Source: Arcanobacterium bovis
Lineage (GTDB): Bacteria > Actinomycetota > Actinomycetes > Actinomycetales > Actinomycetaceae
Assembly (NCBI RefSeq): GCF_004331995.1
Contig: NZ_SJDT01000004.1
Span: 1 to 64,000, forward strand
Reading direction: 5' to 3'
DNA length: 64,000 bases
Below, one piece after another: positions 44,785 to 54,486 of this stretch (positions within the stretch are counted from its first letter, which is position 1; each line of letters begins with the position of its first letter). Below the pieces are notes generated by a model. That model was not told the origin of the DNA. It did not search any database and saw nothing but the letters and a program-made list of their open reading frames with translations. A program made the translations under genes and the position numbers.

Positions 44785-45719
44785 GTGATGCACGCAGGCT
44801 ACAGGTGAATCTTTGCGGGATCGATTTGAGCAATCCCATCATTCCCGCTTCGGGTACATTCGGCTTCGGATATGAGTTTTCGCAGCTCTACGATCTGAAT
44901 ATTTTGGGGAGTTTTGCATTTAAGGGCACTACAGGGCAGGCGCGCTTTGGTAATCCCACGCCGCGAGTGGCTGAGTGTGAGGCGGGTATGCTCAATGCGA
45001 TTGGCCTGCAAAATCCTGGTGTGGACGAAGTGAAACGCGTCGAGTTGCCTCGGATGAGGGAGTTCTTTGCCAAGCCTGTGATGGCAAATATCTCGGGATT
45101 CACGGTTGAGGAGTACCAACACGTTGCGAGCGAATTGGACGAGGAAACGAGTATCGGCTGGTTGGAGCTCAATATTAGTTGCCCGAACGTGCATGGTGGT
45201 GGCGTGAACTTCGGTAGCTATCCTGACTCGGCAGCGCAGGTTACGGCAGCAGTGCGTGAAGTGACCGGCAAGCCATTGGTGGTGAAGTTATCGCCTAATG
45301 TGACCGACGTCGTGGCCGTTGCGCGAGCGTGTGTGGACGCCGGGGCCGACGCTCTGAGCGTGGTTAATACCTTGATCGGTATGCGTTTTGACCTCAAGCG
45401 TCGGGTGCCGATACTTGCCAACCAGGTGGGCGGATTTTCTGGTGCGGCGATATTCCCGGTGGCATTGCGGATGGTTCACCAGGTGAGCAACGCAGTAGAG
45501 GTTCCGGTTATTGGAATTGGAGGCGTGCATAGCGCCGAGCAGGTGATCGAAATGATGATTGCCGGAGCTACGGCAGTGCAGGTAGGCACAGCAAATCTCG
45601 TTGATCCTTTCGCGTGCCCGCGCATCATTTCGGAGTTACCAGCGGTGATGGATCGTTTGGGTATCGACACTTTAGCGCGACTTATCGAAGAAATAGCACA
45701 GAAAAGGAATGGAGAATGA
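44781..45719 (+). CDS. pyrD: Dihydroorotate dehydrogenase (type 1B catalytic subunit)
   Basis: 312 residues, a TIM barrel with FMN site. [35 protein letters not shown], the catalytic-cysteine loop [24 protein letters not shown] and [20 protein letters not shown] are typical. Cysteine rather than serine as the catalytic base identifies class 1, and the neighbouring pyrK makes it 1B (NAD-dependent). Start at the ATG overlapping the pyrK stop. Confidence 0.95.
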   Translation: MSDARRLQVNLCGIDLSNPIIPASGTFGFGYEFSQLYDLNILGSFAFKGTTGQARFGNPTPRVAECEAGMLNAIGLQNPGVDEVKRVELPRMREFFAKPVMANISGFTVEEYQHVASELDEETSIGWLELNISCPNVHGGGVNFGSYPDSAAQVTAAVREVTGKPLVVKLSPNVTDVVAVARACVDAGADALSVVNTLIGMRFDLKRRVPILANQVGGFSGAAIFPVALRMVHQVSNAVEVPVIGIGGVHSAEQVIEMMIAGATAVQVGTANLVDPFACPRIISELPAVMDRLGIDTLARLIEEIAQKRNGE

Positions 45720-45720
45720 G

Positions 45721-46428
45721 ATGGCCAAAGATGTGATTGTGGCGTGTGATTTTGCGGGTCAAAGTGCTGTGGAGGAGTTTCTTGACTTATTTGAACGCCA
45801 AGAAACAAAGCCCTTTGTGAAAATCGGGATGGAGTTGTTTTATGCCAGCGGCCCGCAGATTGTGCGGCAAATAAAGGACCGCGGCCACCGAATATTCCTC
45901 GACCTCAAATTGCACGATATTCCCAATACCGTGCGGCGTACGATGGCGGTGCTCAGTGAATTAGGTGTTGATATGTGCAATGTACATGCAGCAGGAACGA
46001 TTGAGATGATGAACGCGGCGCGCGAGGGGCTGACGTGCGCTGAGGGCACGCGACCAATACTGATCGCCGTCACTCAACTCACCAGCACCGACGAAGTGCG
46101 TATGCGCGATGAGCTGCTGATAAATGAACCATTGGAGCGAGTGGTTGCGGCATATGCTGCGAATGCGCGGGAATCAGGGCTTGACGGTGTCGTTTGTTCC
46201 CCGCTGGAAGCGGCGGGCGTCCATGAAGCTTGCGGCGCAGAGTTTCTAGCCGTTACCCCAGGTATTCGTTTTGCGGAGGGCGACGACGATCAGCGGCGCG
46301 TCATGACGCCGCGAGCTGCGCGGGAGGCGGGTTCGGATTACATCGTGGTTGGCCGTCCGATCACGCAGGCAAAGGATCCTGTTGCTGCTTATAAGGAATG
46401 CCTGAGCGATTTTTGTGGTGAAAATTGA
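45721..46428 (+). CDS. pyrF: Orotidine-5'-phosphate decarboxylase
   Basis: 235 residues. VIVACDF, the catalytic [11 protein letters not shown] (D-x-K-x-x-D triad), VTQLTS and VTPGIRF then [12 protein letters not shown] mark a standard class 1 enzyme, making UMP from OMP. The ATG at 45721 with GGAG six bases upstream is preferred to the ATG at 45709, which lies inside the end of pyrD. Confidence 0.95.
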   Translation: MAKDVIVACDFAGQSAVEEFLDLFERQETKPFVKIGMELFYASGPQIVRQIKDRGHRIFLDLKLHDIPNTVRRTMAVLSELGVDMCNVHAAGTIEMMNAAREGLTCAEGTRPILIAVTQLTSTDEVRMRDELLINEPLERVVAAYAANARESGLDGVVCSPLEAAGVHEACGAEFLAVTPGIRFAEGDDDQRRVMTPRAAREAGSDYIVVGRPITQAKDPVAAYKECLSDFCGEN

Positions 46429-46481
46429 TGGTCATACAGGCAGATGCAGAGTTGAAAGATGGAAAAGACTGGGAGTGCAGA

Positions 46482-47156
46482 ATGGGCAACCAAATGAATG
46501 ATACGAGCAGCGAGATTATTGCGAAAGACCTCCTTGATATTCAGGCGGTGTTTTTTCGCCCAGATGATCCGTTCACATGGGCGAGTGGAATAAAAAGCCC
46601 AGTGTACTGCGATAACAGGCTGATATTGACGGCTCCTGCGGTGCGTGAACGGGTAGAGGAGGCCTTTGCACGACTGGTGAAATCACAGTTCCCGGCCGTT
46701 GAATGTTTAATGGGCACAGCGACGGCGGGGATCGCCCACGCTGCCATTGTGGCAAGTCAGATGGGGTTGCCGATGGGATACGTGCGTGCGGGAAGCAAAG
46801 ATCATGGGCGGTGCAATCAGATTGAGGGTCGCCTGACGCCGGGCACGCGCGTGGTAGTTATGGAAGATCTTATTTCCACAGGTGGATCGGTGTTGGACGC
46901 GGTAGCAGCGCTGCGTGAGGCAGGAGCGCAGGTGCTCGGCGTCGTCAGTATTTTTACCTACGGAATGGAACGAGCAAAGCGAGCTTTTGCGGACGCTGGT
47001 GTGGAGGCGGTTTCGCTCGTGACCTTTGACGATATTGCGCGTGTAGCCGCGGAAACGGGGTATATCGACGTCGCAAGTGTGGCAAAGTTGCTGGCTTTTC
47101 GTGCGAATCCGAGCGACGAGTCATGGCAACATGCGCAGCTAGACGAGGAGAATTGA
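46482..47156 (+). CDS. pyrE: Orotate phosphoribosyltransferase
   Basis: About 224 residues. [18 protein letters not shown] at the N-terminus and the PRPP loop [19 protein letters not shown] identify OPRTase, which makes OMP from orotate. The ATG at 46482 (GGGAG upstream) gives the family-typical start; an ATG at 46428 overlapping the pyrF stop is in frame and would add 18 residues. Followed one base later by pyrB. Confidence 0.94.
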   Translation: MGNQMNDTSSEIIAKDLLDIQAVFFRPDDPFTWASGIKSPVYCDNRLILTAPAVRERVEEAFARLVKSQFPAVECLMGTATAGIAHAAIVASQMGLPMGYVRAGSKDHGRCNQIEGRLTPGTRVVVMEDLISTGGSVLDAVAALREAGAQVLGVVSIFTYGMERAKRAFADAGVEAVSLVTFDDIARVAAETGYIDVASVAKLLAFRANPSDESWQHAQLDEEN

Positions 47157-47157
47157 G

Positions 47158-48363
47158 ATGGCGGCGGAAAAGAACACGCAGACCGTGGCAGGGGATACTG
47201 CGGGCAACGCCGCGGGGAAGCTCACGGCAAGGTCCGCAGCAAATGCGTCGCGCAGCCTCATCGATATTCTCGATCTGAATGTGGCGGAGATTGAGCAGCT
47301 TATCGCGCGCGCAGTAGACATTGCCGACAATCCTGAAAAATATTCGCGTGCATGTGCAGGAAAGAAGCTGGCCACACTGTTTTATGAGCCGTCCACCCGT
47401 ACTCGGCTGAGCTTCGAGGCCGCAATGTACGAGCTAGGTGGCAATGTGCTTGGTTTTTCTCAGGCAGGCAGTTCCTCGGCCACCAAAGGCGAAAGCGTGG
47501 CGGACACAGCGAAAGTGGTGTCATGCTATGCGGACATCGTGGCAATGCGGCATCCCTACGAGGGAGCGCCGCTGGTAGCGGCGTTGAATGCGAGCGTTCC
47601 GGTAATTAATGCGGGCGACGGCGGGCACAACCACCCAACCCAGACGCTCACTGACTTATTGACGATTTTCCGACGAAAAGGGCGATTGGGCGGGCTCACT
47701 ATCGGCTTTTGCGGCGATTTGAAGTACGGGCGCACGGTGCATTCCCTGGTGCGGGCTTTGGCGCGGTATGAGGGGGTGAAGATGGTGTTTATTTCGCCGG
47801 CAGAACTGCGGATGCCGGACTATATTGGTGCTGATGAGCTCGGCAAATGCGGTGTTGAAGTGTTAGAAACTGAGAGTTTAGACGAAGCGTTACCGCACCT
47901 TGACGTGTTGTACATGACGCGTATTCAGCAAGAACGTTTCAAGGATCAAAACGAGTATCTGCGCTTGAAGGACTCGTACATTTTGCGACGTGAGAAGCTC
48001 GCAACAGCGAAGCCAGATATGTGCATTTTGCATCCTTTGCCGCGCGTGAATGAGATTGCGGTTGATGTAGACGACGATCCGCGAGCTTGTTATTTTGAGC
48101 AGGTTCTGAACGGCAAATATATTCGTATGGCGCTCATTAATGAGCTTCTCAATGGGGGATGGGTGCAGGCTGGTGTGGAGCCAGTAGTCGATGTGGAATC
48201 GGCATCGAGCGTGCAAATTGAACAAGCGCAGGGAAAATGCGGCAATACGCAGTGTATATCAGCAGCTGAACCTAGTATCGCGCCACTTGTGCGGCCGGTG
48301 ACTGAGAAAAGCCAATACCGTTGCTTTTATTGTGAGAGTTTAGTGGAGTCTGTGAAGAGCTGA
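47158..48363 (+). CDS. pyrB: Aspartate carbamoyltransferase with C-terminal PyrI-like zinc domain
   Basis: 401 residues. The catalytic chain (about 30-345) has [16 protein letters not shown] (carbamoyl-phosphate loop), [46 protein letters not shown] and [11 protein letters not shown]. Then comes a tail with KCGNTQC, about 23 residues including AEPSIAP, and QYRCFYC: the four-cysteine zinc pattern of the ATCase regulatory chain PyrI, without PyrI's nucleotide-binding domain. No separate pyrI is adjacent. A strong GAGGAG precedes the ATG. Last gene of the operon, followed by two hairpins. Confidence 0.94.
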   Translation: MAAEKNTQTVAGDTAGNAAGKLTARSAANASRSLIDILDLNVAEIEQLIARAVDIADNPEKYSRACAGKKLATLFYEPSTRTRLSFEAAMYELGGNVLGFSQAGSSSATKGESVADTAKVVSCYADIVAMRHPYEGAPLVAALNASVPVINAGDGGHNHPTQTLTDLLTIFRRKGRLGGLTIGFCGDLKYGRTVHSLVRALARYEGVKMVFISPAELRMPDYIGADELGKCGVEVLETESLDEALPHLDVLYMTRIQQERFKDQNEYLRLKDSYILRREKLATAKPDMCILHPLPRVNEIAVDVDDDPRACYFEQVLNGKYIRMALINELLNGGWVQAGVEPVVDVESASSVQIEQAQGKCGNTQCISAAEPSIAPLVRPVTEKSQYRCFYCESLVESVKS

Positions 48364-48387
48364 GGATATTTGGGGAGGTAAATTGGT

Positions 48388-48432
48388 GGGTGGTGGGGTA
48401 TCGCGTGGTAAAAACGCGATACCCCACCACCC
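48388..48432. terminator. Terminator-like hairpin after pyr operon
   Basis: A perfect 19-bp stem: 48388-48406 with 48414-48432, seven-base loop. It follows pyrB by 24 bases and lies between convergent operons. Confidence 0.85.
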
Positions 48433-48449
48433 ATGAGCCAAGGCTTGGC

Positions 48450-48488
48450 GGTTGGTTTGGGGCGGACAACCACCGCCCCAAACCAACC
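48450..48488. terminator. Second hairpin between convergent operons
   Basis: A perfect 16-bp stem: 48450-48465 with 48473-48488, seven-base loop. Its edge is six bases from the stop of the MFS gene, so it probably ends the leftward sugar-acid operon. Confidence 0.85.
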
Positions 48489-48493
48489 TAAAT

Positions 48494-49894
48494 TCACCCG
48501 ATCTGTTCGAGTTGCTTGCCAGCAGTCTCTTCAGCTTGGAGATAGATAAATCCACCTGCAACTAGCAGCACTGCGAATATCACGAAGGGTAGGAACACAA
48601 CGTCTGGAGTTGGTTTTCCGCCACCGATGAGTGCGCCAACGAAGTATGGGCCAACTACCTTTGCAATCGCGCCGATGCCGTATCCCAAACCAACACCGGT
48701 GGAGCGCACGTCGTTAGGGAACTGCTCAGCACCAAAGGCGTTGAGGATACCGAATGCACCGTCGCCGAAAGCCATAGCAATGACGATTCCGATAAAGAAC
48801 ACAATTCCGGCTGTATGTGTAGTGCTGGCAGTTTCTGCGCCGCCACCGCTGAACATACCAGAGGCTACCTTTGCCGAAATAGCTGCGATAACGCAACCAA
48901 CTGCGCCAATCAAACCCCAAATGAACATCGTGCGACGGCGTCCAATCCGATCGGAGATCCAGGCCGAACCGAGACGTCCGAGCAAATCAGCGAGGGACAC
49001 ACCCATGAACATGTAGGCAACAGTGGAAACATCAAACTTGAAGCTCTCGCCCAAGATACTCTGACCCCACGACTGCACGGTAAAGGCACCCAAAATAAAG
49101 CAGAATGAACCGAGTGAAATAATCACCAGCTGCTTTGGATACTTACGTAGCACAAATCCGTATGAAGCCTTCTCGGTTGCTTTTTCAGCAGTGCTAGAAG
49201 GCAAGGCGCCTACTTCGCTCCCGGGAATGTTCATAGCCCATGCATATGCCTTACGTGCTTCGTCAATCTTGCCTTGCGCAATCAAGAAACGTGGCGATTC
49301 AGGAACTAGTGCTGCCCACGCAATAAGCACTACCGGCACGCAGCCCAGTGCGATAAGACCCTTCCAGCCGAAAGGTTCGCCGAGTACTTTCGTAGCAAGT
49401 GAGCCAAGGAAAATGCCAAGCGGAATGAACACGGAGGTCAAACCGGAAAGCAAGCCGCGCTGTTTCGCAGGTACGAACTCCTGCACGAAAGGAATCGACG
49501 TAATATTAAGGCCGCCAACACCGATACATACACCGATGCGGTACAAGCTCAAAAGCTGCCATTGACCTGGCTGAATAGTGAGCGTGATAGCCGTGAAGAA
49601 CACGAGCACAGCGATACACCAGATGAACGCCTTTTTGCGGCCAATCATATCGGCCAACCGGCCCCACAAAATAGCGCCAAGCACGGTACCAATACCCGAA
49701 GCGGCGCCGATGACTCCTGCCTCAAAACCGGTCAGTTGCCAGCCCGGCGTCGTCATCAAAAGATGAATAACGAATCCGATGAGGAAGAGATCAAAGAATT
49801 CGGAAATATTGCCCACAATCGTGAGCCCGATAAGTGATTTTTGGTTTCTCGTTAATGGCAGGGTATCTACCTGCTCCATTGCAGTGAGTGACAT
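48494..49894 (-). CDS. MFS transporter of sugar-acid cluster
   Basis: 466 residues, twelve membrane segments. Motif A GRLADMIGRKKAF follows helix 2 and SAWISDRIGRRRTM its counterpart; VPESPRFLIAQGK before the central loop is typical of the sugar/organic-acid porter branches. As the last gene of a six-gene catabolic operon it is the likely importer of the sugar acid or lactone used by the enzymes upstream. No PTS components are nearby. Confidence 0.85.
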   Translation of the reverse strand: MSLTAMEQVDTLPLTRNQKSLIGLTIVGNISEFFDLFLIGFVIHLLMTTPGWQLTGFEAGVIGAASGIGTVLGAILWGRLADMIGRKKAFIWCIAVLVFFTAITLTIQPGQWQLLSLYRIGVCIGVGGLNITSIPFVQEFVPAKQRGLLSGLTSVFIPLGIFLGSLATKVLGEPFGWKGLIALGCVPVVLIAWAALVPESPRFLIAQGKIDEARKAYAWAMNIPGSEVGALPSSTAEKATEKASYGFVLRKYPKQLVIISLGSFCFILGAFTVQSWGQSILGESFKFDVSTVAYMFMGVSLADLLGRLGSAWISDRIGRRRTMFIWGLIGAVGCVIAAISAKVASGMFSGGGAETASTTHTAGIVFFIGIVIAMAFGDGAFGILNAFGAEQFPNDVRSTGVGLGYGIGAIAKVVGPYFVGALIGGGKPTPDVVFLPFVIFAVLLVAGGFIYLQAEETAGKQLEQIG

Positions 49895-49918
49895 ATTGTT
49901 TTCCTAATTTTGGGTACA

Positions 49919-49944
49919 CTGTGCCGTCAACGCTGGCGGCACAG
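49919..49944 (-). other. Intercistronic hairpin kinase-transporter
   Basis: CTGTGCCG (49919-49926) pairs with CGGCACAG (49937-49944), ten-base loop, in the 68-base gap between the kinase stop and the transporter start. No U-tract; may be a message-stability element or partial terminator lowering transporter expression. Confidence 0.5.
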
Positions 49945-49962
49945 CATACGAATGGATGGTAT

Positions 49963-50913
49963 TTATCGGATAATGTCGGTTGTCTGTGGAAGGTTGAGTT
50001 CCATAGCCGAGATATGGGTGAGATCGCCGTGATGGGTGAGCGCAAAAGTGGAAACACGCTGCCCATACTGTACGCCTGCGCGCACGTCGCCCTCAAGGAA
50101 ACCGTGAATTGTTCCCGCTACGAATGAATCACCGGCGCCAGGACGGTCAATAACAGGTACAACCTTAACCTCGAACTGTTCTTCGCCACGCGCATCAGAA
50201 AGGTACACACCTTCAGTCGAATCCGTGGAAACAACGGTAGGTACCTCAAGAAACTCTCGCGTCTTCTTACACACTTCGACGCCGCTCAGATCTGGCATTC
50301 CAAATACCGTCTGTGCGTCTTTGCGCGAAGCGAATACCAAAGTAGACATGCGAGCTATCGGTTCAAGCACCTCGCGAGCTTGCTCTGCATCCCACAGCAA
50401 AGAGCGGTAATTTACGTCAAGCGCAATATCGATTCCACGCTCGTGTGCCTGCTCGCAGAAATGCCGAACGATCTTCGCCGTATCCGGTGAAAGAGCAGCG
50501 GTAATACCTGTTACAAACACGAGCCGCGTGTCGAGCATCGACTCCCAGTTGACGTCGTCAATCTGGATACTACGGAAAGGGGTGTGCAAGCGATCGTAAA
50601 TAACTTTTGAAGGCATGGGGTAATCGCCCGGCTCCATGAAATACAAAGCCACGCGCCCGTGGTCTACCCGCACCATATTCGACATATCAACGCCCACAGA
50701 ACGGAACTCTTGCAAAACGCGGGTGGCAAGTTCGCCCCGCGGCATCTTGGAACACCACGACGTCGAGCGCCCAAGTTGCGAAAGTAGGCCCGCCACATTT
50801 GCTTCCGAGCAGGCAGCGGACATGCGCAAGCTCACTGCATTGACGAGGCGCTCTCCACGCGGAACCGTGAGTCGGATCTGTCCTTCACCAATTGTCGTCA
50901 AATCAAACATCAC
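49963..50913 (-). CDS. PfkB-family carbohydrate kinase
   Basis: 316 residues in the ribokinase fold, closest in style to 2-keto-3-deoxygluconate kinases. N-terminal TTIGEGQIRLTV, mid-region LVFVTGITAAL and ALDVNYRSLLWD, and the catalytic anion-hole motif DRPGAGDSFVAG near the C-terminus. It phosphorylates a sugar or sugar acid with ATP. In this cluster it should supply the 6-phosphate (or 5-phosphate) substrate for the later enzymes. The start overlaps the stop of the ulaF-like gene by four bases. Confidence 0.88.
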   Translation of the reverse strand: MMFDLTTIGEGQIRLTVPRGERLVNAVSLRMSAACSEANVAGLLSQLGRSTSWCSKMPRGELATRVLQEFRSVGVDMSNMVRVDHGRVALYFMEPGDYPMPSKVIYDRLHTPFRSIQIDDVNWESMLDTRLVFVTGITAALSPDTAKIVRHFCEQAHERGIDIALDVNYRSLLWDAEQAREVLEPIARMSTLVFASRKDAQTVFGMPDLSGVEVCKKTREFLEVPTVVSTDSTEGVYLSDARGEEQFEVKVVPVIDRPGAGDSFVAGTIHGFLEGDVRAGVQYGQRVSTFALTHHGDLTHISAMELNLPQTTDIIR

Positions 50914-51578
50914 TTACTCACTCCTAAAGATGCGTTAATGGTTCCGTAGCGGTTGGAGTAGCGATCGAAGTTGGCTTCGATCTCAGCTTGCGGGAGCTCT
51001 TCCACTTCTCCAAGACCCATCGCGACTGCCACCGTTCTTGCCACGTCTTCGACCATAACAGCAGCTTGCAGAGCTTTGGTAATGGATGTTCCCATGGTGA
51101 AAACTCCGTGTTGTTTGAGTAACACCGCAGGTGAGCGCCCTCCACATTCTAATATAGCTTTGGCAATATCGAGTCCACCGATAGGCGCGTATCGTGCGCA
51201 GGGGATCGAGCCGCCAAATTCATCGGCGATCGCGGTGAGGCAGCAGGGAATATCCTTGCCCACCGCCGCGAAGGCAGTTGCGTAGCGAGAGTGAGTGTGG
51301 ATGATTGAGCGCAATTCCGGGCGGGCTGCGTAAAGAGCAAGGTGGGAAGCGGTGTCCGACGACGGTCCCAAGTCTCCTTCCACAACCTTTCCGTTGGCAT
51401 CAACAACCACCATTTTTTCGGGTGTCATTTCCTCATAGCGCACGCCAGAGGGCTTGATCACGATATAACCCGTTTCCGGGTCTAGTGCGGAAAGGTTGCC
51501 GCCGGTCCAGGCTACGAGTACGTGCCGTTGCAGCTCAAGGTTCCCTTCGCACACCTTTTGTTTGAGATCTTCCAGCAT
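50910..51578 (-). CDS. L-ribulose-5-phosphate 4-epimerase-like class II aldolase
   Basis: 222 residues of the AraD/UlaF/FucA family: VAWTGGNLSALD, IKPSGVRYEEMTPEKMVVVD, zinc-ligand IIHTHSRYATAFAAVG and LLKQHGVFTMGTS. AraD/UlaF act on L-ribulose-5-phosphate to give D-xylulose-5-phosphate for the pentose pathway. Placement beside UlaE- and UlaD-like genes supports the UlaF role. Confidence 0.88.
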   Translation of the reverse strand: MLEDLKQKVCEGNLELQRHVLVAWTGGNLSALDPETGYIVIKPSGVRYEEMTPEKMVVVDANGKVVEGDLGPSSDTASHLALYAARPELRSIIHTHSRYATAFAAVGKDIPCCLTAIADEFGGSIPCARYAPIGGLDIAKAILECGGRSPAVLLKQHGVFTMGTSITKALQAAVMVEDVARTVAVAMGLGEVEELPQAEIEANFDRYSNRYGTINASLGVSK

Positions 51579-51580
51579 TC

Positions 51581-52486
51581 TTAACTCCTTTGTTGTTCAC
51601 GTCGTGTACGAGATGCTGAGTTGTGTGTTGGTGCCGGAATTACGGAAATTCCGGCCTCTTGAAGCCAGCCGCTCACCGTTTGGCGAGCATCGGCGCAGAT
51701 AGTGACCGAGTCTGGTGAATCGTCGTTCCACATTTCGAGCATGATCCTGCCGCTCCATTTTTGGCGGGCTAGCTCGGCAAATGCGTTGTTCCATTTGACG
51801 TTTCCGGTGCCGAATGGAACGCGGCGAGGTTCGCCGGGGCGAGTGTCTTTGATATGGATTGCGAGCATTTTTCCGACGCCGGCGCGCAGCTCCGTGGTTT
51901 CGTCGCCTCCATGTTCGGCAATATTGCCAATGTCTGGATAGGTCTGTAACCACGGATTGTTGAAGTGCTCTACAACTTCAACCGCGTCTGGGATCGAGGA
52001 AATATCGTGACCGTCCACATTCTCGATACCCAGCATTACGCCAGCTTGCGCGGCATAGGGCAGAGCGGCTGCGAGGCAGTCGAGATAGCGGCGTCGAGCA
52101 TCGGGATCAGGAGCTTCGTAGTAGGCGAAGTAGCCTGCAACTTGGCATACGCTCACCCCAAGGTTGTGGCACAGATCGATACCTTTGCGGTAAACGTCAA
52201 GAGCTTGTGCTCGAACGCGGGGATCTGCGGAGCCTGGCATCACTTTGCGATGCAGAGATAGGCAGATCCCGCCAATTAGGGTGCCTTGATCGGCTGCAGC
52301 ATTGCGCACTTCACGGCAGGTTTGTTCGCTCCAGTCGAGGCGGGCTGCACGCTGTGGTGTTTCGTCCACTGAGAGGTCACAGAAGCTGAATCCAGCTTCG
52401 GTAACGTCGGCGAAGAAACGCGCCCAATCGCCGTCGGGACTCCTCAGCGCCTTCTCGTAAATACCTAAGGTAACTGCGGAGCTCAT
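51581..52486 (-). CDS. L-xylulose-5-phosphate 3-epimerase-like (UlaE family)
   Basis: 301 residues, AP-endonuclease-like TIM barrel. TLGIYEKAL at the start, LSVDET, CLSLHRKVMPGS, VAGYFAYYE, NPWLQTYPDIGN, IHIKDTRPGE and MLEMWND follow the UlaE/SgbU pattern closely, including the conserved metal-ligand Glu, Asp and His. It interconverts L-xylulose-5-P and L-ribulose-5-P. The ATG overlaps the UlaD-like stop (ATGA). Confidence 0.9.
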   Translation of the reverse strand: MSSAVTLGIYEKALRSPDGDWARFFADVTEAGFSFCDLSVDETPQRAARLDWSEQTCREVRNAAADQGTLIGGICLSLHRKVMPGSADPRVRAQALDVYRKGIDLCHNLGVSVCQVAGYFAYYEAPDPDARRRYLDCLAAALPYAAQAGVMLGIENVDGHDISSIPDAVEVVEHFNNPWLQTYPDIGNIAEHGGDETTELRAGVGKMLAIHIKDTRPGEPRRVPFGTGNVKWNNAFAELARQKWSGRIMLEMWNDDSPDSVTICADARQTVSGWLQEAGISVIPAPTHNSASRTRREQQRS

Positions 52487-53136
52487 GACCACACCTTGCG
52501 CATCGCTTCGTGCATTTGGGCGGTAGCGCTGCGCGGATCGGTGGCGCCCACGATGGAGCGACCAGCGATTACGACGCCTACTGGCTTACCTGCGAAAGTG
52601 TCGAGTTCATCTACTTTAATTCCGCCGGTCACGGACACGGTGAAGCCGAGTTCGTGAAGCGCATCAATCTGCTCAAATTCCTTTTCGCCCCACGTGAGCG
52701 TTCCTGCGGCTTCGAGATCGCGTGAGCGTTTGACGATCACGTGTTCGACGCCGATGGCTCGCCATTCCTTCGCCCGGTCAAGAGAGAAGTGTTCGGCGCT
52801 GAGCTCAACTTGCACTTCGCCGTCGTACTCCTGTGCAACTTCAACCACCTGACGAATGGTGGTCAATGACGCGCCTGCCACGCAGGACACCCAGTTTGCA
52901 CCGGCCGCGAAACAATCGCGGGCGATGATGGAACCGGCTTCGGCGATGCGCACGTCGGCGAGGATTGTTTTATCGGGATAAGCTGCGCGAATAGCACGCA
53001 CTGCGTGCAAGCCTTCGTTGAGAATCAAGATCGTGCCACATTCGATCACCTCTGCGTCGCTTCCACCGCGGCTCAATGCGCTGAGCGCGTCTTCCAGCGT
53101 GCGGGTGTCGAGGGCGATTTGCAGGCGGGGAGTCAT
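52483..53136 (-). CDS. UlaD-like 3-keto-L-gulonate-6-P decarboxylase homologue with altered active site
   Basis: 217 residues in the OMP-decarboxylase superfamily, with QIALDTRTLEDAL, VIECGTILILNEG (Glu32), VQVELSAEHFS (Glu111), RSRDLEAAGTLTWGE and VTGGI matching UlaD/SgbH. The catalytic D-x-K-x-x-D motif reads D61-V-R63-I-A-E66, so Lys is Arg and the second Asp is Glu. The position before RSRD that I remember as His in E. coli UlaD is Lys136. Fold and pathway position are clear; the exact reaction is not. It starts one base after the lactonase-like gene. Confidence 0.82.
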   Translation of the reverse strand: MTPRLQIALDTRTLEDALSALSRGGSDAEVIECGTILILNEGLHAVRAIRAAYPDKTILADVRIAEAGSIIARDCFAAGANWVSCVAGASLTTIRQVVEVAQEYDGEVQVELSAEHFSLDRAKEWRAIGVEHVIVKRSRDLEAAGTLTWGEKEFEQIDALHELGFTVSVTGGIKVDELDTFAGKPVGVVIAGRSIVGATDPRSATAQMHEAMRKVWS

Positions 53137-53137
53137 A

Positions 53138-54124
53138 TCAGGCTTCCTTGCGCATCGTGAAGAAGGTGCGGGCGTTGTTGATGAGCAGATCGCGTACGTA
53201 TTCTGGATCGAAACCTTCCGCGATCATGCGTGGACCGTCCACGGCTGGGTTGTAGTCCACGCCGGTTACCGAACCGTAAGCCTTCTGGTAGGAGGCCTTG
53301 CCGGAATCGGTGCCGAGGAGGATCCGCTTGCCGTAGCCCTTTTCGCCAAGCTCACGCACTTCCATGATGCGGTTAGAGTCTGGCTGGTACTTGATGCGGT
53401 TCGTGCCGTCGATCTCGAGGTAGGCACCGGTGTCGAGGATCTGCTGTAGGTAGTACACGTCGGCGTTGCGCTGGATGTGTCCGATGGCGATTTGATCGGC
53501 TGGAACGCCCATTGCGATAAGCTCTTGTGCCTGCTCAAGGCCGCAGGTGCCGAAAGTGGTGTGCGTATTGATCGGTGCGCCGGTTTCGATAGAGGCGTTG
53601 GCGCATGCCTGCATGCACTTGCGCTCGAAATCGGTGATCATGCCGTAGGAGGTTGCTACCTTGATGCAGCCTGCTTTGACATCGGTGCGGTCAACGATTG
53701 GGCCGGAGTAATCGTGGCGATCAATACCTTCGTTGATGTCCGCGATGAGGAGCTCGGTGATTTGATCAACGCTGTAGCGCGTTACCCAATGGGAGCGGGT
53801 TTCGAGGTAGACCTTCTCGCGGTGGAAGCCGGTGGTCGCGATGATGTGGAGATCCTTGACTCGCTTGTTTACTTCCACGAGTTTGTCCATATCGCGGCCG
53901 GAGTTGGCTGGGCACATATCTACAACAGTTCCGGTGTTTGCCCAGTTCTTTGAGGCATCCACAAAGAGTTGGGCTTCGTAGACCGCTTTATCAACATCGG
54001 CGAGGAGGTGATCGGAGTCGATGTAAACCTCGCCTGCTCCGGTGCGGATGAGGTGGTCGTGGGCGTTGACGACGCCAAGGTCGGCTGGATCAATGTCGCC
54101 GAGGATTGTACGTGCGAAACTCAT
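53138..54124 (-). CDS. Phosphotriesterase-family lactonase-like hydrolase
   Basis: About 328 residues of the amidohydrolase/PTE group. Metal-site residues: NAHDHL (HxH), bridging lysine in AGCIKVATSYG, NTHTTFG, IGHIQRN and LLGTDSGK. Characterised relatives in mycoplasmas and elsewhere hydrolyse sugar-acid lactone phosphates. As first gene of the operon it probably opens the lactone that UlaG (a different fold) opens in enterobacteria. The ATG at 54124 is chosen because AAAGGAG precedes it. Confidence 0.85.
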   Translation of the reverse strand: MSFARTILGDIDPADLGVVNAHDHLIRTGAGEVYIDSDHLLADVDKAVYEAQLFVDASKNWANTGTVVDMCPANSGRDMDKLVEVNKRVKDLHIIATTGFHREKVYLETRSHWVTRYSVDQITELLIADINEGIDRHDYSGPIVDRTDVKAGCIKVATSYGMITDFERKCMQACANASIETGAPINTHTTFGTCGLEQAQELIAMGVPADQIAIGHIQRNADVYYLQQILDTGAYLEIDGTNRIKYQPDSNRIMEVRELGEKGYGKRILLGTDSGKASYQKAYGSVTGVDYNPAVDGPRMIAEGFDPEYVRDLLINNARTFFTMRKEA

Positions 54125-54486
54125 TGTGATCTCCTTTGATTCGGTATGTGACACGTGATTCGTGTGCTATGTGATTCGGTTTGTTATGTGTTTAGGTCTG
54201 CGTCACTTGGCGTGGCGCTGGATATGAAACTGGATGTGACACCGCCGCTGTTACCGCTTCGTCGTCTGCGCTTGGGAGCGCGTACGGATTTTGTTGTTGC
54301 TTGTTTCCGCTGTTTCGGCCGTTTCCGCAACGGTGCGTTCGTCACCAGAATCACACGGGAAAGCAGGCTTGCCAAGGAAAAAGTTGAACATTTGTTCAGT
54401 TATAATTTCTTGACGATTGTGGGTAGTTGAATAATTTGCTGGTAAATTGGGGTTCCGTTTTTGGGAAAACATGGCAGAATGAACAT
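54125..54486. other. Divergent control region of sugar-acid cluster
   Basis: About 360 bases between the catabolic operon (leftward) and its SorC-type regulator (rightward). It holds the two dyads listed separately, a TATAAT at 54402-54407, and a GTGATTCG direct repeat near 54152-54177. I see no credible ORF. Confidence 0.6.
54386..54399. promoter_or_regulatory. Candidate SorC-family operator 1
   Basis: TGAACATTTGTTCA is a perfect 14-bp palindrome (TGAACA-N2-TGTTCA) just upstream of a TATAAT. Position between regulator and operon makes it the likely binding site. Confidence 0.6.
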
